Part shown: piece after piece, positions 18,697-27,117 of the stretch
Numbering within the stretch: the stretch's first letter is position 1
Layout: every line of letters begins with the position of its first letter
Assembly: GCA_905181935.1 (NCBI GenBank)
Contig: CAJIZV010000001.1
Span: 545,560 to 609,559, forward strand
DNA: 64,000 nt
From: an uncultured Amylibacter sp.
Lineage (GTDB): Bacteria; Pseudomonadota; Alphaproteobacteria; Rhodobacterales; Rhodobacteraceae
Direction: 5' to 3'
Notes under the pieces: model-generated
Database searches by the model: none
What the model saw: the letters and a program-made list of their open reading frames with translations, nothing else
Told to the model about the DNA's origin: nothing
Program-made: the position numbers and the translations under genes

Positions 18697-18891
18697 GATC
18701 TACTGCAACACATCCATGGGGTAGACTGATCCAATATCTGCCTTATGGAATCCACCAAGATGTTATCGGCTCCAATCACAGTAGGACAGATATATTTGAA
18801 GATATTTATGCTCAGCAGCATAATGCAAAATTATCTACAAACTAAATGATTTTGACTACTTTTATACCTTTCAACATTTTTTTATTTTAAA

Positions 18892-20535
18892 CTAAGTTTT
18901 TTTATCTTTCAAATAATTTTTGGCTTGCTCTCTCAATTTAAATTTTTGAATTTTTCCTGTGGATGTGCGGGTAATAGTTGTGAAAATAAATTTTCTTGGC
19001 GTTTTATATGAAGCCAAAAACTTATTACACCAAACACGTAATTCATCAGCTGATATTTTATTTCCTTGGAGTGCCTGAATAAAAGCACATGGGGTTTCTC
19101 CCCATTTTTCATCTGGAATTGCAACTACAGCAGCAATCTCGACTGCTGGATGTCGATATAGTACTTCCTCAATTTCAATTGAAGAAATATTTTCACCACC
19201 AGATATAATTATATCTTTTGATCTGTCTTTTAGCTGCAAATATCCATCAGAATGCATAACCCCAAGATCTCCAGAGTGAAACCAGCCACCTTCAAAAGCA
19301 TCTTTAGTTGCCTTAGCATTGCGAAAATACCCTTTCATTACAACATTTCCACGGAACATTACTTCTCCTAAGGTTTTCCCATCTCGGTGTACTGGTGTCA
19401 TAGTTTTTGGATTTAAAACATCTAACCCCTCTAATGGTAGATATCGAACGCCTTGGCGCGCTTTTAAGGTAGCTTGCTCATCTAATGGAAGTTCTGACCA
19501 ACTCTCGTGCCAATCATTCACCACGGCGGGACCATATGTTTCGGTTAACCCATAAAGGTGAGTGACATTAAAGCCTGCCTGCCTCATTTCTGTTAACATT
19601 TTTTCAGGAGGTGGAGCAGCTGCAGTTAAGAATTGGATTCTATGATCAATTTTACGTTTAATAGATATTTTTGCATTTATGATTATAGACATTACTATCG
19701 GTGCACCACAAAGATGAGTTACTTTGTTGTCCCATAGAGCATTCCAAATTTTATCAGCTTTAACTTGGCGGAGACAAACATGTGTGCCTATGATCACGGA
19801 CATAGTCCACGGGAAACACCATCCGTTGCAATGAAACATTGGTAATGTCCAAAGATAGACTGCATGTTTTGGCATTGAAATCGTTAATGCATTGCCTTGC
19901 GACAGCAAATACGCACCACGATGATGGGTAACAACACCTTTTGGGTCACCTGTGGTTCCTGAAGTATAATTAATAGAAATTGCATCCCATTCATCTTCTG
20001 GCATGAGCCATTCAAATGATGAATGTCCTTGTTCTAGAAATACTTCAAAATCGATTGCTTTTGACTTTAGACGTGGTCCTAAGTATTCTTCATCATCGTA
20101 TTGAATTAACAATGGTTTAACTTTTGTTAATTTAAGAGATTCTTGAATTAAAGGCATGTACTCACTGTCAACAATGACAACTTTACTATCTGCATGATCA
20201 AGTTGAAATGATATAATAGCAGGATCTAATCTGGTATTTATTGAATGTAGTACAGCTCCACACATTGGTACACCATAATGGCATTCGAGCATAGCTGGTG
20301 TATTGGGAAGCAAAACAGAAACTGTATCACTGCGCTTAATGCCAGAGTTCATAAGGGCTGAACCTAGTTGTTTCGCCCGCACGTAGAAATCAGCATAGTT
20401 GCGCCGTAAACCTCCATGAATAATTGCTGTGTGATCAGGAAAAACTGTTGCCGCGCGCTCTAAAAATGTCAGAGGAGACAAGGGCTGAAAGTTAGCTGGG
20501 TTGCGATCAAGGTTTGTATTGTAAGGGCTGGCCAT
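18892..20535 (-). CDS. Acyl-CoA synthetase (AMP-binding; DmdB-like)
   Basis: ANL-superfamily ligase that activates a carboxylic acid through acyl-AMP to acyl-CoA. Visible are the P-loop YTSGTTGDPKGV near residue 190, the A5 motif LYGLTETYGP near residue 325, GWFHSGDLGV near residue 420, KDIIISGGENISSIEIE, and the catalytic Lys in RTSTGKIQKFKLRE near the C-terminus. The 547-residue length fits. In this operon, behind a DmdA-like demethylase, a 3-methylmercaptopropionate-CoA ligase role (DmdB) is plausible, but the family also activates medium-chain and other acids, so this is inference. Last gene of the four-gene operon, six bases after the crotonase-fold gene. Confidence 0.85.
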   Translation of the reverse strand: MASPYNTNLDRNPANFQPLSPLTFLERAATVFPDHTAIIHGGLRRNYADFYVRAKQLGSALMNSGIKRSDTVSVLLPNTPAMLECHYGVPMCGAVLHSINTRLDPAIISFQLDHADSKVVIVDSEYMPLIQESLKLTKVKPLLIQYDDEEYLGPRLKSKAIDFEVFLEQGHSSFEWLMPEDEWDAISINYTSGTTGDPKGVVTHHRGAYLLSQGNALTISMPKHAVYLWTLPMFHCNGWCFPWTMSVIIGTHVCLRQVKADKIWNALWDNKVTHLCGAPIVMSIIINAKISIKRKIDHRIQFLTAAAPPPEKMLTEMRQAGFNVTHLYGLTETYGPAVVNDWHESWSELPLDEQATLKARQGVRYLPLEGLDVLNPKTMTPVHRDGKTLGEVMFRGNVVMKGYFRNAKATKDAFEGGWFHSGDLGVMHSDGYLQLKDRSKDIIISGGENISSIEIEEVLYRHPAVEIAAVVAIPDEKWGETPCAFIQALQGNKISADELRVWCNKFLASYKTPRKFIFTTITRTSTGKIQKFKLREQAKNYLKDKKT

Positions 20536-20541
20536 GATGAT

Positions 20542-21354
20542 CTATTTGTCTTTCCACTGAGGTTTACGCTTTTCTATAAAAGCACTAATCCCCTCACTAG
20601 CATCAGATGTCAGCAAATTTTGTATCATAACTTCTGAAGCATATTTATAAGCATCAGATAAATTCATTTCTCGTTGAGTATAAAAGGCTGCTTTGCCTAT
20701 TGCTACTGTTGCACTAGATTTTGATGCAATTTTGCGTGCTAAATTCATTACGTTGTCTCGAAGTGCTTCTGTCTCAACAGCACTATTAATGAGCCCAAAA
20801 TCCATTGCTCGCCTTGCTGAAATCATTTCACCAGTGAGTAACATCTCTAATGCATGTTTATTTGAAACATTTCTAGATAATGCTACCATTGGCGTTGAGC
20901 AAAATAAGCCAATGTTAACTCCAGGTGTACTAAATTTAGCACTGCTATCTGCTATAGCCAAATCGCAGCTTGCAACCAATTGGCATCCAGCTGCAGTGGC
21001 AATTCCTGTAATTTCTGCAATAACTGGTTTTTTACAAGTAACAATAGCCTGCATGGCATTCGAACACATATTCATAATATATGAAAAGTACTCATGGCCC
21101 ATGTCAGGGGCTGTGCGCCCTGCAGTTATTTCTTTTAAATCATGCCCTGCACAATAAGTAGGCCCGTTTGCGGCTAGAACAATTACGCGAACAGAAGCGT
21201 TTCTAGACGCGATATCCAAGGTAATTTTTAACTTTTCAAGCATTGCTTCCGATAAAGCGTTGTGCCGGCTTGGATCATTTAAAGTAAGTCGGAGAATCCC
21301 ATCTTCGTCCAGTTCACTTAATATTATTTCTATATTGCTTGTTGCGCTGGACAT
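20542..21354 (-). CDS. Crotonase-fold protein (ECHDC3-like), catalytic Glu residues replaced
   Basis: A 270-residue enoyl-CoA hydratase/isomerase family member. The CoA-binding motif AGHDLKE and the oxyanion region (GIATAAGCQLVASCD) are present. The two glutamates used by classical crotonase are replaced: Gln125 in GCQLVASCD and Gly145 in STPGVNIG. The motif GLFCSTP is typical of the ECHDC3-like subgroup. It is therefore unlikely to be a normal hydratase or DmdD-type methylthioacryloyl-CoA hydratase; it may be a thioesterase, isomerase or non-hydratase. It sits between the OsmC gene and the CoA ligase, in the same operon. Confidence 0.8.
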   Translation of the reverse strand: MSSATSNIEIILSELDEDGILRLTLNDPSRHNALSEAMLEKLKITLDIASRNASVRVIVLAANGPTYCAGHDLKEITAGRTAPDMGHEYFSYIMNMCSNAMQAIVTCKKPVIAEITGIATAAGCQLVASCDLAIADSSAKFSTPGVNIGLFCSTPMVALSRNVSNKHALEMLLTGEMISARRAMDFGLINSAVETEALRDNVMNLARKIASKSSATVAIGKAAFYTQREMNLSDAYKYASEVMIQNLLTSDASEGISAFIEKRKPQWKDK

Positions 21355-21377
21355 CAGATTATTTCCCTTATCAAAAA

Positions 21378-21830
21378 TTAACTAATAATATTAATTTTAA
21401 CACTATCAGCTAATGTATTGGCAATAAAACAATAGCGGTGAGCGCGTTGGTGCATTTTTCTTAATTCGTCTGCCACTATCGTAAATCCAATATCAAAACT
21501 AACAGTTGGATTAAGATCTATTTGAGTTACTGACATTTGACCTTTAGAGTTTTCCCCCAAATAAGCCACTGCATAATCCTGAAAGCTTAAAACTGGCCAG
21601 TTAACTTTTGCTGAAAGTGCTAGAAATGTCATCATGTGGCAACTTGAAAGAGCCGCCGCGAGAGCTTGTTCTGGGTTCGTGTTATTTGCATCCCCCCCCC
21701 AATCAGGAGCTGCATCTACAACAACTTTGTATTTTTCGTTATAAATTATGCTATGGGCGTTCGTATATTTTGTAGGAACCAATACTGGTTCAGAGCGCCG
21801 CCAGTTTAATTTTATTGATAGTTCAGACAT
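21378..21830 (-). CDS. OsmC/Ohr-family peroxiredoxin-like protein
   Basis: A 150-residue OsmC-fold protein. Both signature cysteines are present (ALSSCHMMTFLA near residue 64 and AHRYCFIANTL near residue 133), so thiol-dependent peroxide or organic hydroperoxide reduction is plausible. NPEQALAAALSSC is typical. It lies 21 bases downstream of the DmdA-like gene, so it may protect the pathway from thiol or sulfur by-products (inference). Confidence 0.85.
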   Translation of the reverse strand: MSELSIKLNWRRSEPVLVPTKYTNAHSIIYNEKYKVVVDAAPDWGGDANNTNPEQALAAALSSCHMMTFLALSAKVNWPVLSFQDYAVAYLGENSKGQMSVTQIDLNPTVSFDIGFTIVADELRKMHQRAHRYCFIANTLADSVKINIIS

Positions 21831-21851
21831 GTTTTAGGCCCTTATGCTTTA

Positions 21852-22994
21852 TTAGTTTGCTACTATTTTTTTCTTTGGATCGTAAAATGGTTTATCAACA
21901 ACTGTTGCTTTAACAAAATTAGTATTTATTTGTATCATTAGTTCAGTATCATTTTCTGAATTATCAATTGTGACCATCGCCAAAGCAATATTTTTTTTTA
22001 AACGTGGCGAGTATATGGCGGATGTAACCTTCCCGATAGCTTTGCCATTTTTTGAAATTTTCCAAAATGTTGTGTTTGGTCCAGTGAGTGGTGGACCATC
22101 AATAACCAATCCCACTTGTTTACGCTTAATACCACTTGCATAAATTTTCTGCAGTGCAGCCTTACCTATGAACTCTATATCCATATTCAAATCAACAAAA
22201 CGCCCCATCCCAACTTCAAATGGATTAGTATTAATATCCATATCCGCATGATATGATAACATTCCACCTTCAATTCGTCTGATAGATGAAGTGTGCCCAG
22301 CTTTGAGATTATATTCTTGACCCGCAATCATAATTTTTTCCCATAGCTCATCTCCACGTGATTCATCCTGTAAATAAATTTCATACCCTAATTCACTTGA
22401 CCAACCTGTCCGTGAAACAATTAATTGGATTCCATCCAATTTCAAATTGAGAAGCCAATAATAGCGTAAATCTATTATGCTGTTGCCAAATAGCTTTTTC
22501 ATGATTTCACCAGATTTTGGACCTTGTAACTGAAGTGGAGAAACATCTGGTTCATGAATTTTTATATTTAAGCCAGAGTTAACCGCAAGGCCCTGTGCCC
22601 ATAATAATATATCGCTATCAGCTAATGAAATCCAAAAGCGGTTTTCTTCTAAGCGTAATAAAACTGGGTCATTAAGTATTCCACCCTCATCATTTGTAAT
22701 TATGATGTACTTGCATTGCCCTATTGCTAATTTAGACAAATCACGCGGTGTTAATATTTGAACAAATTTTGCAGCATCTGGACCACTAATTTCTACCTGG
22801 CGCTCCACTGAAACATCGCAAAGTATTGCATCATTAACTAGATTCCAAAAATTTTCTTCTGGATTTCCAAAATCGCGTGGAATGTACATATGATTATAAA
22901 CTGAAAACTCTTTTGCGCCCCATCTCACTGTGGCGTCAAAGTAAGGAGATTTTCTAATTTGGGTTCCAAAACCAAAATCGTCTTTTTTTTCCAT
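21852..22994 (-). CDS. DmdA/GcvT-family tetrahydrofolate-dependent demethylase-like protein
   Basis: A 380-residue member of the aminomethyltransferase fold. Long blocks match the DMSP demethylase DmdA: DATVRWGAKEFSVYNHMYIP, CDVSVERQVEISGPDAAKF, LTPRDLS, GGILNDPVLLRL, WISLADSDILLWAQGLA, EPDVSPLQLQGPKSG and SAIYSPRLKKNIALAM. The region where authentic DmdA has CPN-x-IER-IE reads HTSSIRRIEGGMLSY (residues 234-248), which is closer to DmdA-like paralogues. It is therefore a THF-dependent demethylase whose substrate (DMSP, a betaine or another methylated compound) is not settled. First gene of the operon with OsmC, crotonase-fold and CoA-ligase genes. Confidence 0.8.
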   Translation of the reverse strand: MEKKDDFGFGTQIRKSPYFDATVRWGAKEFSVYNHMYIPRDFGNPEENFWNLVNDAILCDVSVERQVEISGPDAAKFVQILTPRDLSKLAIGQCKYIIITNDEGGILNDPVLLRLEENRFWISLADSDILLWAQGLAVNSGLNIKIHEPDVSPLQLQGPKSGEIMKKLFGNSIIDLRYYWLLNLKLDGIQLIVSRTGWSSELGYEIYLQDESRGDELWEKIMIAGQEYNLKAGHTSSIRRIEGGMLSYHADMDINTNPFEVGMGRFVDLNMDIEFIGKAALQKIYASGIKRKQVGLVIDGPPLTGPNTTFWKISKNGKAIGKVTSAIYSPRLKKNIALAMVTIDNSENDTELMIQINTNFVKATVVDKPFYDPKKKIVAN

Positions 22995-23157
22995 AGCTTT
23001 ACCTTTTAAGTATAATGATATTTAGATTTGATTATTAGCAAGATTTAGCTCTAAAAAGTGTCCTAATTTTCCAAAGAAAAAAGACTTAAAGGGTTTTTTA
23101 TTTGGGAGAATGCGTACATTTGGTCTTATAAGGGCGTGATATGTTAAAAGTTTACAT

Positions 23158-23643
23158 TTATTTTGTAGGTATTAATTTCGTAAGGTTTGGTTGAGATGAT
23201 TTGATTTCTCTAGTTACGATGTAAGTCATATAACGATCTATCCCTAACTCTGCAGAAAGTAGTTGATCCATTATTTCCTGAAAGTTTGTAAGACTAGGTG
23301 TTATTACTTTCATAACGTAATCGGTACCACCACCGGTTGCCATGCATTCGATAATTTCATCTATGTTGGCTATATGTGTCTCAAATTTCTCAAAATTTGA
23401 TTTTCGGTGATTTGAAAGAGATAGGGTTACAATTACCTTAGTTGTATCAACAACATCATCGTAAGCAATATTTGCGTAGTAATTACGGATTATTCCTGCT
23501 TTTTTAAGCCTATTAAGTCTTATCCAGCTTGGTGTTGCTGAAAGATTTACCATCTCAGCTAACTTTGATTTACTAAGATTTCCATAGCGCTGTACTGCAC
23601 AAAGAATCCGAATATCAGTGGCATCAAGTGGAATTTTTTTCAT
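23158..23643 (-). CDS. Lrp/AsnC-family transcriptional regulator
   Basis: A 161-residue protein with an N-terminal helix-turn-helix (LDATDIRILCAVQRYGNLSK, then LAEMVNLSATPSWIRLNRLKKAGII) and a C-terminal RAM ligand-binding domain. It lies 163 bases upstream of the DmdA-like operon on the same strand and probably regulates it. A broken copy of its 5' half plus about 200 bases of its upstream region occurs at 30345-30785. Confidence 0.9.
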   Translation of the reverse strand: MKKIPLDATDIRILCAVQRYGNLSKSKLAEMVNLSATPSWIRLNRLKKAGIIRNYYANIAYDDVVDTTKVIVTLSLSNHRKSNFEKFETHIANIDEIIECMATGGGTDYVMKVITPSLTNFQEIMDQLLSAELGIDRYMTYIVTREIKSSQPNLTKLIPTK

Positions 23644-24131
23644 TTTTTATGTCTTACTCGTAGCCAAATAAAATAAATTATTTATAATTTTAAATTAAAT
23701 TTGATATTTTAACTATGCTCCTTTTTTGCAGTGTTGCAAGTAGTGACTTTCATTAAGTGTTTACTGTTTTAATGTACTGTTCAGAGTTTATCGTGAAAAA
23801 TTAAAAATAAGATTGTCAGGATTTATAATCATCAGGGTATGAGTATTTCAGAGAATTAAACGGGAAAATAGGTAAGCCACTCAATGAAGTTGCAGAGTAT
23901 ATATTTTGCCAGTGAGCTTTTTTAATTAAATATGGTGCCCCACACAATTTTGAGGTCAAGCCCATTTAGGGGTTTGCTTCGCTCAAGCTCTTCGCGTGTT
24001 ACGCATGTCCCGAACCGCTGTTAAACAAAAGTCTTAATAATTTCCTCAGCCACTATTTATCTTTATACACTGTTATGATATATCATATCATTCTATATTA
24101 ATTCTAAAATACCAAAATAAGTTTCAGGAGC
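23644..24131. other. Intergenic region, duplicated in part, with possible IS remnant
   Basis: About 23644-23840 (the Lrp upstream region) is repeated at 30587-30785. At 23932-24020 a denser GC block (TGGTGCCCCACACAATTTTG followed by GGTCAAGCCCATTTAGGGG and TTCGCTCAAGCTCTTCG) differs from its AT-rich surroundings and may be the debris of an insertion sequence; a partly similar TTCGCTTCGCTCAA(C/G)CTCTT stretch occurs near 50473. Otherwise nothing recognised. Confidence 0.35.
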
Positions 24132-24137
24132 ATGTGG

Positions 24138-24254
24138 ATGTTTGAATTCATGAGTAACAATAAATATATTTCACTTTCTTTTTCACCAAACCATACATTT
24201 ATTAAGAAAGATTTACCCACTAAAATTACTTTAGAATGGTTATCTAGCCTATGA
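24138..24254 (+). CDS. 38-residue ORF coupled to the CobW-family gene
   Basis: An ATG at 24138, seven bases after an AGGAG site, opens MFEFMSNNKYISLSFSPNHT, then IKKDLPTKITLEWLSSL, and its TGA overlaps the ATG of the CobW-family gene by four bases. An earlier in-frame ATG at 24132 is too close to the site. The overlap and ribosome site support real translation, either as a small protein or as a coupling leader. No family recognised. Confidence 0.5.
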   Translation: MFEFMSNNKYISLSFSPNHTFIKKDLPTKITLEWLSSL

Positions 24255-25303
24255 AAGACATACGCACTCCAATCACTTTATTAACAGGGTTTCTTGGGGC
24301 AGGAAAAACAACTTTATTAAATTCTGTTCTTACTAATAATTCAGCTGGTCGCGTGGCAGTTATTGTAAATGAGTTTGGCGAAGCTGGCCTTGATCATGAT
24401 CTTATTGCCGAGAGTAGTGAAGAAATTATATTAATGCAATCTGGCTGTCTATGTTGCTCCGTTCGTGGAGATTTATCAAATACAATCTCTGACCTTTTTA
24501 AACGCAAGAGTGTCGGTGACATTTCTTTTGAACGCATCGTTATTGAAACAACTGGCTTGGCCGACCCTGGCCCAATAATACAAACACTTCTTCTGGATCT
24601 TTTTCTTGCTAACAATACAAAAGTGGATGGCATTGTAACAGTTGTAGATGCAGTTAATGGCGCTGCAACGTTTGATGCACAATTTGAAGCAGTTTCTCAA
24701 ACCGCAATAGCTGATCTAATTATCCTAAGTAAAACTGATCTTGTTAGTCAATTTGAAGTAAGTAATTTAGAAAATCGGATAAATGATCTTAACTCAGGAG
24801 CTCGAATAATACATTCCATACTTGGAATGGGCTTAGGCGATCAACTATGGGGGTTAACTGCATTGCACGAAGATGCAACAAAGCAGGAAGCATTAAATTG
24901 GACAATTGGAAAAGATCCAAAATTTGAACCTCTGACCAACCTATCTGGATTTGCCCCAGCCAAAAAAATATCTTTACCAACACCAACGCATGATCTTCGG
25001 ATTGGGTCTGCTTCTATTATTCTGGAAGAGCCTATACCAGATGCCATCTTTGATGTTTGGCTTGATACATTAATCGCCATTCGAGGGCCTGACATACTGC
25101 GTATTAAAGGAATAATATTTATTGAAGGTATAGAAGCACCTTTTGTAATACATGGAGTTCAGCACATTTTTAATCCACCAGTACAATTGAAAGATTGGAA
25201 TAAAAAAGATCAACGCTCGCGCATTGTAGTCATCGCACGTGACCTATCTCGACCTGAAATTCAAAGCAGTCTTGATATGTTGCGAGCTCGTAAAAATGTA
25301 TAG
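24251..25303 (+). CDS. CobW/COG0523 G3E-family GTPase (metallochaperone)
   Basis: A 350-residue GTPase of the family that moves Zn, Co or other metals. The P-loop GFLGAGKTT is at residues 13-21, the metal motif GCLCC at 65-69, ETTGLADP corresponds to switch II, and SKTD gives base specificity. A C-terminal CobW_C domain follows. It lies 590 bases from the zinc uptake locus, so zinc allocation is a reasonable guess. No Zur-like palindrome was noticed directly upstream. Its stop overlaps the start of the DUF6525-type gene. Confidence 0.88.
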   Translation: MKDIRTPITLLTGFLGAGKTTLLNSVLTNNSAGRVAVIVNEFGEAGLDHDLIAESSEEIILMQSGCLCCSVRGDLSNTISDLFKRKSVGDISFERIVIETTGLADPGPIIQTLLLDLFLANNTKVDGIVTVVDAVNGAATFDAQFEAVSQTAIADLIILSKTDLVSQFEVSNLENRINDLNSGARIIHSILGMGLGDQLWGLTALHEDATKQEALNWTIGKDPKFEPLTNLSGFAPAKKISLPTPTHDLRIGSASIILEEPIPDAIFDVWLDTLIAIRGPDILRIKGIIFIEGIEAPFVIHGVQHIFNPPVQLKDWNKKDQRSRIVVIARDLSRPEIQSSLDMLRARKNV

Positions 25304-25571
25304 TAATCGAGGCAACACAAGCCTTAAACGTAAACGGCGTAATGAAAACCCTATATTAGATTACGACCGACTACCAAGAGAGCTTCGAGCATGGATTGCT
25401 AATGCTGAATTACCATGGCGGCCTAAATCAGTTCTAAAAGCCTACGAACGTGCATTCTTAAAGACAGGTAATTGTGAAAAAGCACTAAACGAACTAAGCC
25501 GCATACAACACCAACTCGTTTCAAAGGACGCAGCCATAATCTGGGGGAAAGATCACCCTAAAGCAAAATAG
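25296..25571 (+). CDS. DUF6525-like small basic protein
   Basis: A 91-residue protein whose start at 25296 overlaps the CobW-family stop by eight bases. The frame is open upstream to 25239, but only inside the CobW gene. Landmarks are SLKRKRR, LDYDRLPRELRAWIANAELPW (in two parts) and KSVLKAYERAF. This pattern matches a family I know as DUF6525 in Rhodobacterales, typically next to a GTPase gene. Function unknown; linkage suggests a partner of the GTPase. Confidence 0.7.
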   Translation: MYSNRGNTSLKRKRRNENPILDYDRLPRELRAWIANAELPWRPKSVLKAYERAFLKTGNCEKALNELSRIQHQLVSKDAAIIWGKDHPKAK

Positions 25572-25819
25572 CTTTTATGTTAAAGATAATTTTTATTGTG
25601 GGATAAATATTATAAAACTAGCATATTAAGTTTTGTGCCTGTCTGGAGTTTAATTTTCAATACCAAAATTGATAAACATTGCGTTAGCTAGTATTTTGAG
25701 CCAAAAAATTCACAATGCCATATGCTGCTTTAACGATACTGTAAGAGCAATTCTGACTTACCTAAAAAACCTTTTCAGTTTGCTACCTTTAAACAATTAC
25801 TCTTTCTATTTGCAATTTT

Positions 25820-25866
25820 CTCCAACAAACAGTTGATTAAAAAAATTGATCAATTGCTTGTTGGAG
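25820..25866. terminator. Long imperfect hairpin downstream of znuA
   Basis: CTCCAACAAACAGTTGAT (25820-25837) can pair with ATCAATTGCTTGTTGGAG (25849-25866) with two mismatches around an A-rich loop. It lies 26 bases past the znuA stop and beyond the end of the DUF6525-like gene, so it may end transcription from either side. The U-tract is weak on both strands. The remaining bases between 25572 and 25891 show no gene. Confidence 0.5.
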
Positions 25867-25891
25867 TTATTATTTATAATTTGGTAAAATT

Positions 25892-27040
25892 TTAGAGACA
25901 ATCTCTTAATGTTTTAGCCATGTTTTTTATGAGTTGAGTGTATAGTTTTGGCCCAGTTTTTAAATCAGCACCAAGCGGGTCTATTACACTTGCAATTGCT
26001 TCACTTCCCTCCATGACTGTCGACACTAAACCCTTTTTATATTGTGGTTCAGCCAATACACATTGGATACCCTCGTCACGTATTCTCTTTTGAATTTTTT
26101 CGATTCGAGCAGGACTTGGATCTGATGCATCACCCAAAGAAATTGCTCCTGATGCATAAAAATCAAAATCATTTTCAAAATATTGATATGCGTCATGGAA
26201 GACAACAAATTTACCACCTTGAACAGGCTTCAAAGTCGCATTAACTTCCGCAATCATTTCTTCGATTTCTGCCTGCCCTGCAGCCGCATTCATGAAATAA
26301 ATTGCAGCATTTTGAGGATCAGCAACAGATAATTTAGATGCAATAATATTTAACCATAATTTAGCATTTTCTGGTGATAACCATGCGTGGGGATCGTGGC
26401 CACCATGATCATCGTGGTCGTCATGGCCTTTTTCATCATCATGGTCATCGTGGTCGTCATGATCTTTTTCATCATCATGGTCATCGTGGTCGTCATGATC
26501 TTTTTCATCATCATGGTCATCGTGGTCGTCATGATCTTTTTCATCATCATGGTCATCGTGGTCGTCATGATCTTTTTCATCATCATGGTCATCGTGGTCG
26601 TCATGATCTTTTTCATCATCATGGTCATCGTGGTCGTCATGATCTTTGTCGTCATCATGGTCAGAATGATCATGAGCTTCAAAAAGAACACTTTCACGGA
26701 AGTCATGTAAGATAACACCCTCTTGATCCAATAGCGTCGTTATAGATGCTTTGGAAGCTAGCGTTTCAAGTGCGCCATCCAACCATGGTGTCAATTCTTC
26801 ACCCATCCAAAAAACTAAGTCAGCGTCTTGTAGAGCCTTAGCCTCAGATGGCCGAAGTCTATAACCATGAGGTGACGCACCTGATTGTACGACTAATTTT
26901 GGCGCACCAACACCATCCATTACCCTAGAAACGAGGGAATGAACTGGCGCAATATCTGCAGCCACATTCGGCACATCAGCCATGACACTCGTACTCATTA
27001 GGGTCATAATTGTAGATATTGTTATAAGCTTTCTGGACAT
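25892..27040 (-). CDS. znuA: Zinc ABC transporter substrate-binding protein ZnuA with expanded His/Asp repeat
   Basis: Periplasmic high-affinity zinc-binding protein. The start at 27040 is chosen over 27052 because GGAG precedes it at correct spacing and it opens a signal peptide (MSRKLITISTIMTLMSTSVM). Cluster A-I features are present: APVHSLVSRVM with the first His ligand, GASPHGYRLRPSEA with the second, FHDAYQYFEN with the third. The family's charged His-rich loop, located between LLDQEGVILHDFRE and HAWLSPENAKLW, is expanded to about 100 residues, with six identical 12-residue units of HDDHDDHDDEKD. Total length is 382, against about 300-330 usual. The divergent neighbours zur, znuC and znuB and Zur-like palindromes in the intergenic region support zinc control. 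Confidence 0.94.
   Translation of the reverse strand: MSRKLITISTIMTLMSTSVMADVPNVAADIAPVHSLVSRVMDGVGAPKLVVQSGASPHGYRLRPSEAKALQDADLVFWMGEELTPWLDGALETLASKASITTLLDQEGVILHDFRESVLFEAHDHSDHDDDKDHDDHDDHDDEKDHDDHDDHDDEKDHDDHDDHDDEKDHDDHDDHDDEKDHDDHDDHDDEKDHDDHDDHDDEKGHDDHDDHGGHDPHAWLSPENAKLWLNIIASKLSVADPQNAAIYFMNAAAGQAEIEEMIAEVNATLKPVQGGKFVVFHDAYQYFENDFDFYASGAISLGDASDPSPARIEKIQKRIRDEGIQCVLAEPQYKKGLVSTVMEGSEAIASVIDPLGADLKTGPKLYTQLIKNMAKTLRDCL
26425..26640 (-). repeat. Six tandem 36-bp units inside znuA encoding a metal-binding His/Asp array
   Basis: Six consecutive 36-base units (26425, 26461, 26497, 26533, 26569, 26605) are identical or nearly so, differing only in the first unit (GGCC for GATC, giving EKG instead of EKD). 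Partial units flank both sides. The unit length is a multiple of three, so copy-number change keeps the frame. Near-perfect identity implies recent expansion or homogenisation. The array is coding and has no spacers. Confidence 0.95.
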
Positions 27041-27050
27041 TACTTTCTCC

Positions 27051-27098
27051 ATGTTATATTATTACATCGAGTGTTTTTAATATAATATGTTATAACAT
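27051..27098. promoter_or_regulatory. Candidate Zur operators in the znuA-zur intergenic region
   Basis: Two inverted repeats lie between the divergent genes: ATGTTATATTATTACAT (27051-27067, arms ATGT/ACAT) near znuA, and the perfect 12-base palindrome ATGTTATAACAT (27087-27098) near zur. Known Zur boxes in proteobacteria are built on a similar TGTTATA-TATAACA core. The same 12-base palindrome recurs at 34539-34550. Confidence 0.65.
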
Positions 27099-27117
27099 TG
27101 CAATAGGAGATTCCCCA

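Noticed and set aside
26425..26640. Regular 36-base repeats that might be taken for a CRISPR array
   Set aside because: Units are directly adjacent with no spacers and encode in-frame His/Asp repeats of ZnuA. The open frames on the opposite strand and in other frames are shadows of this array.
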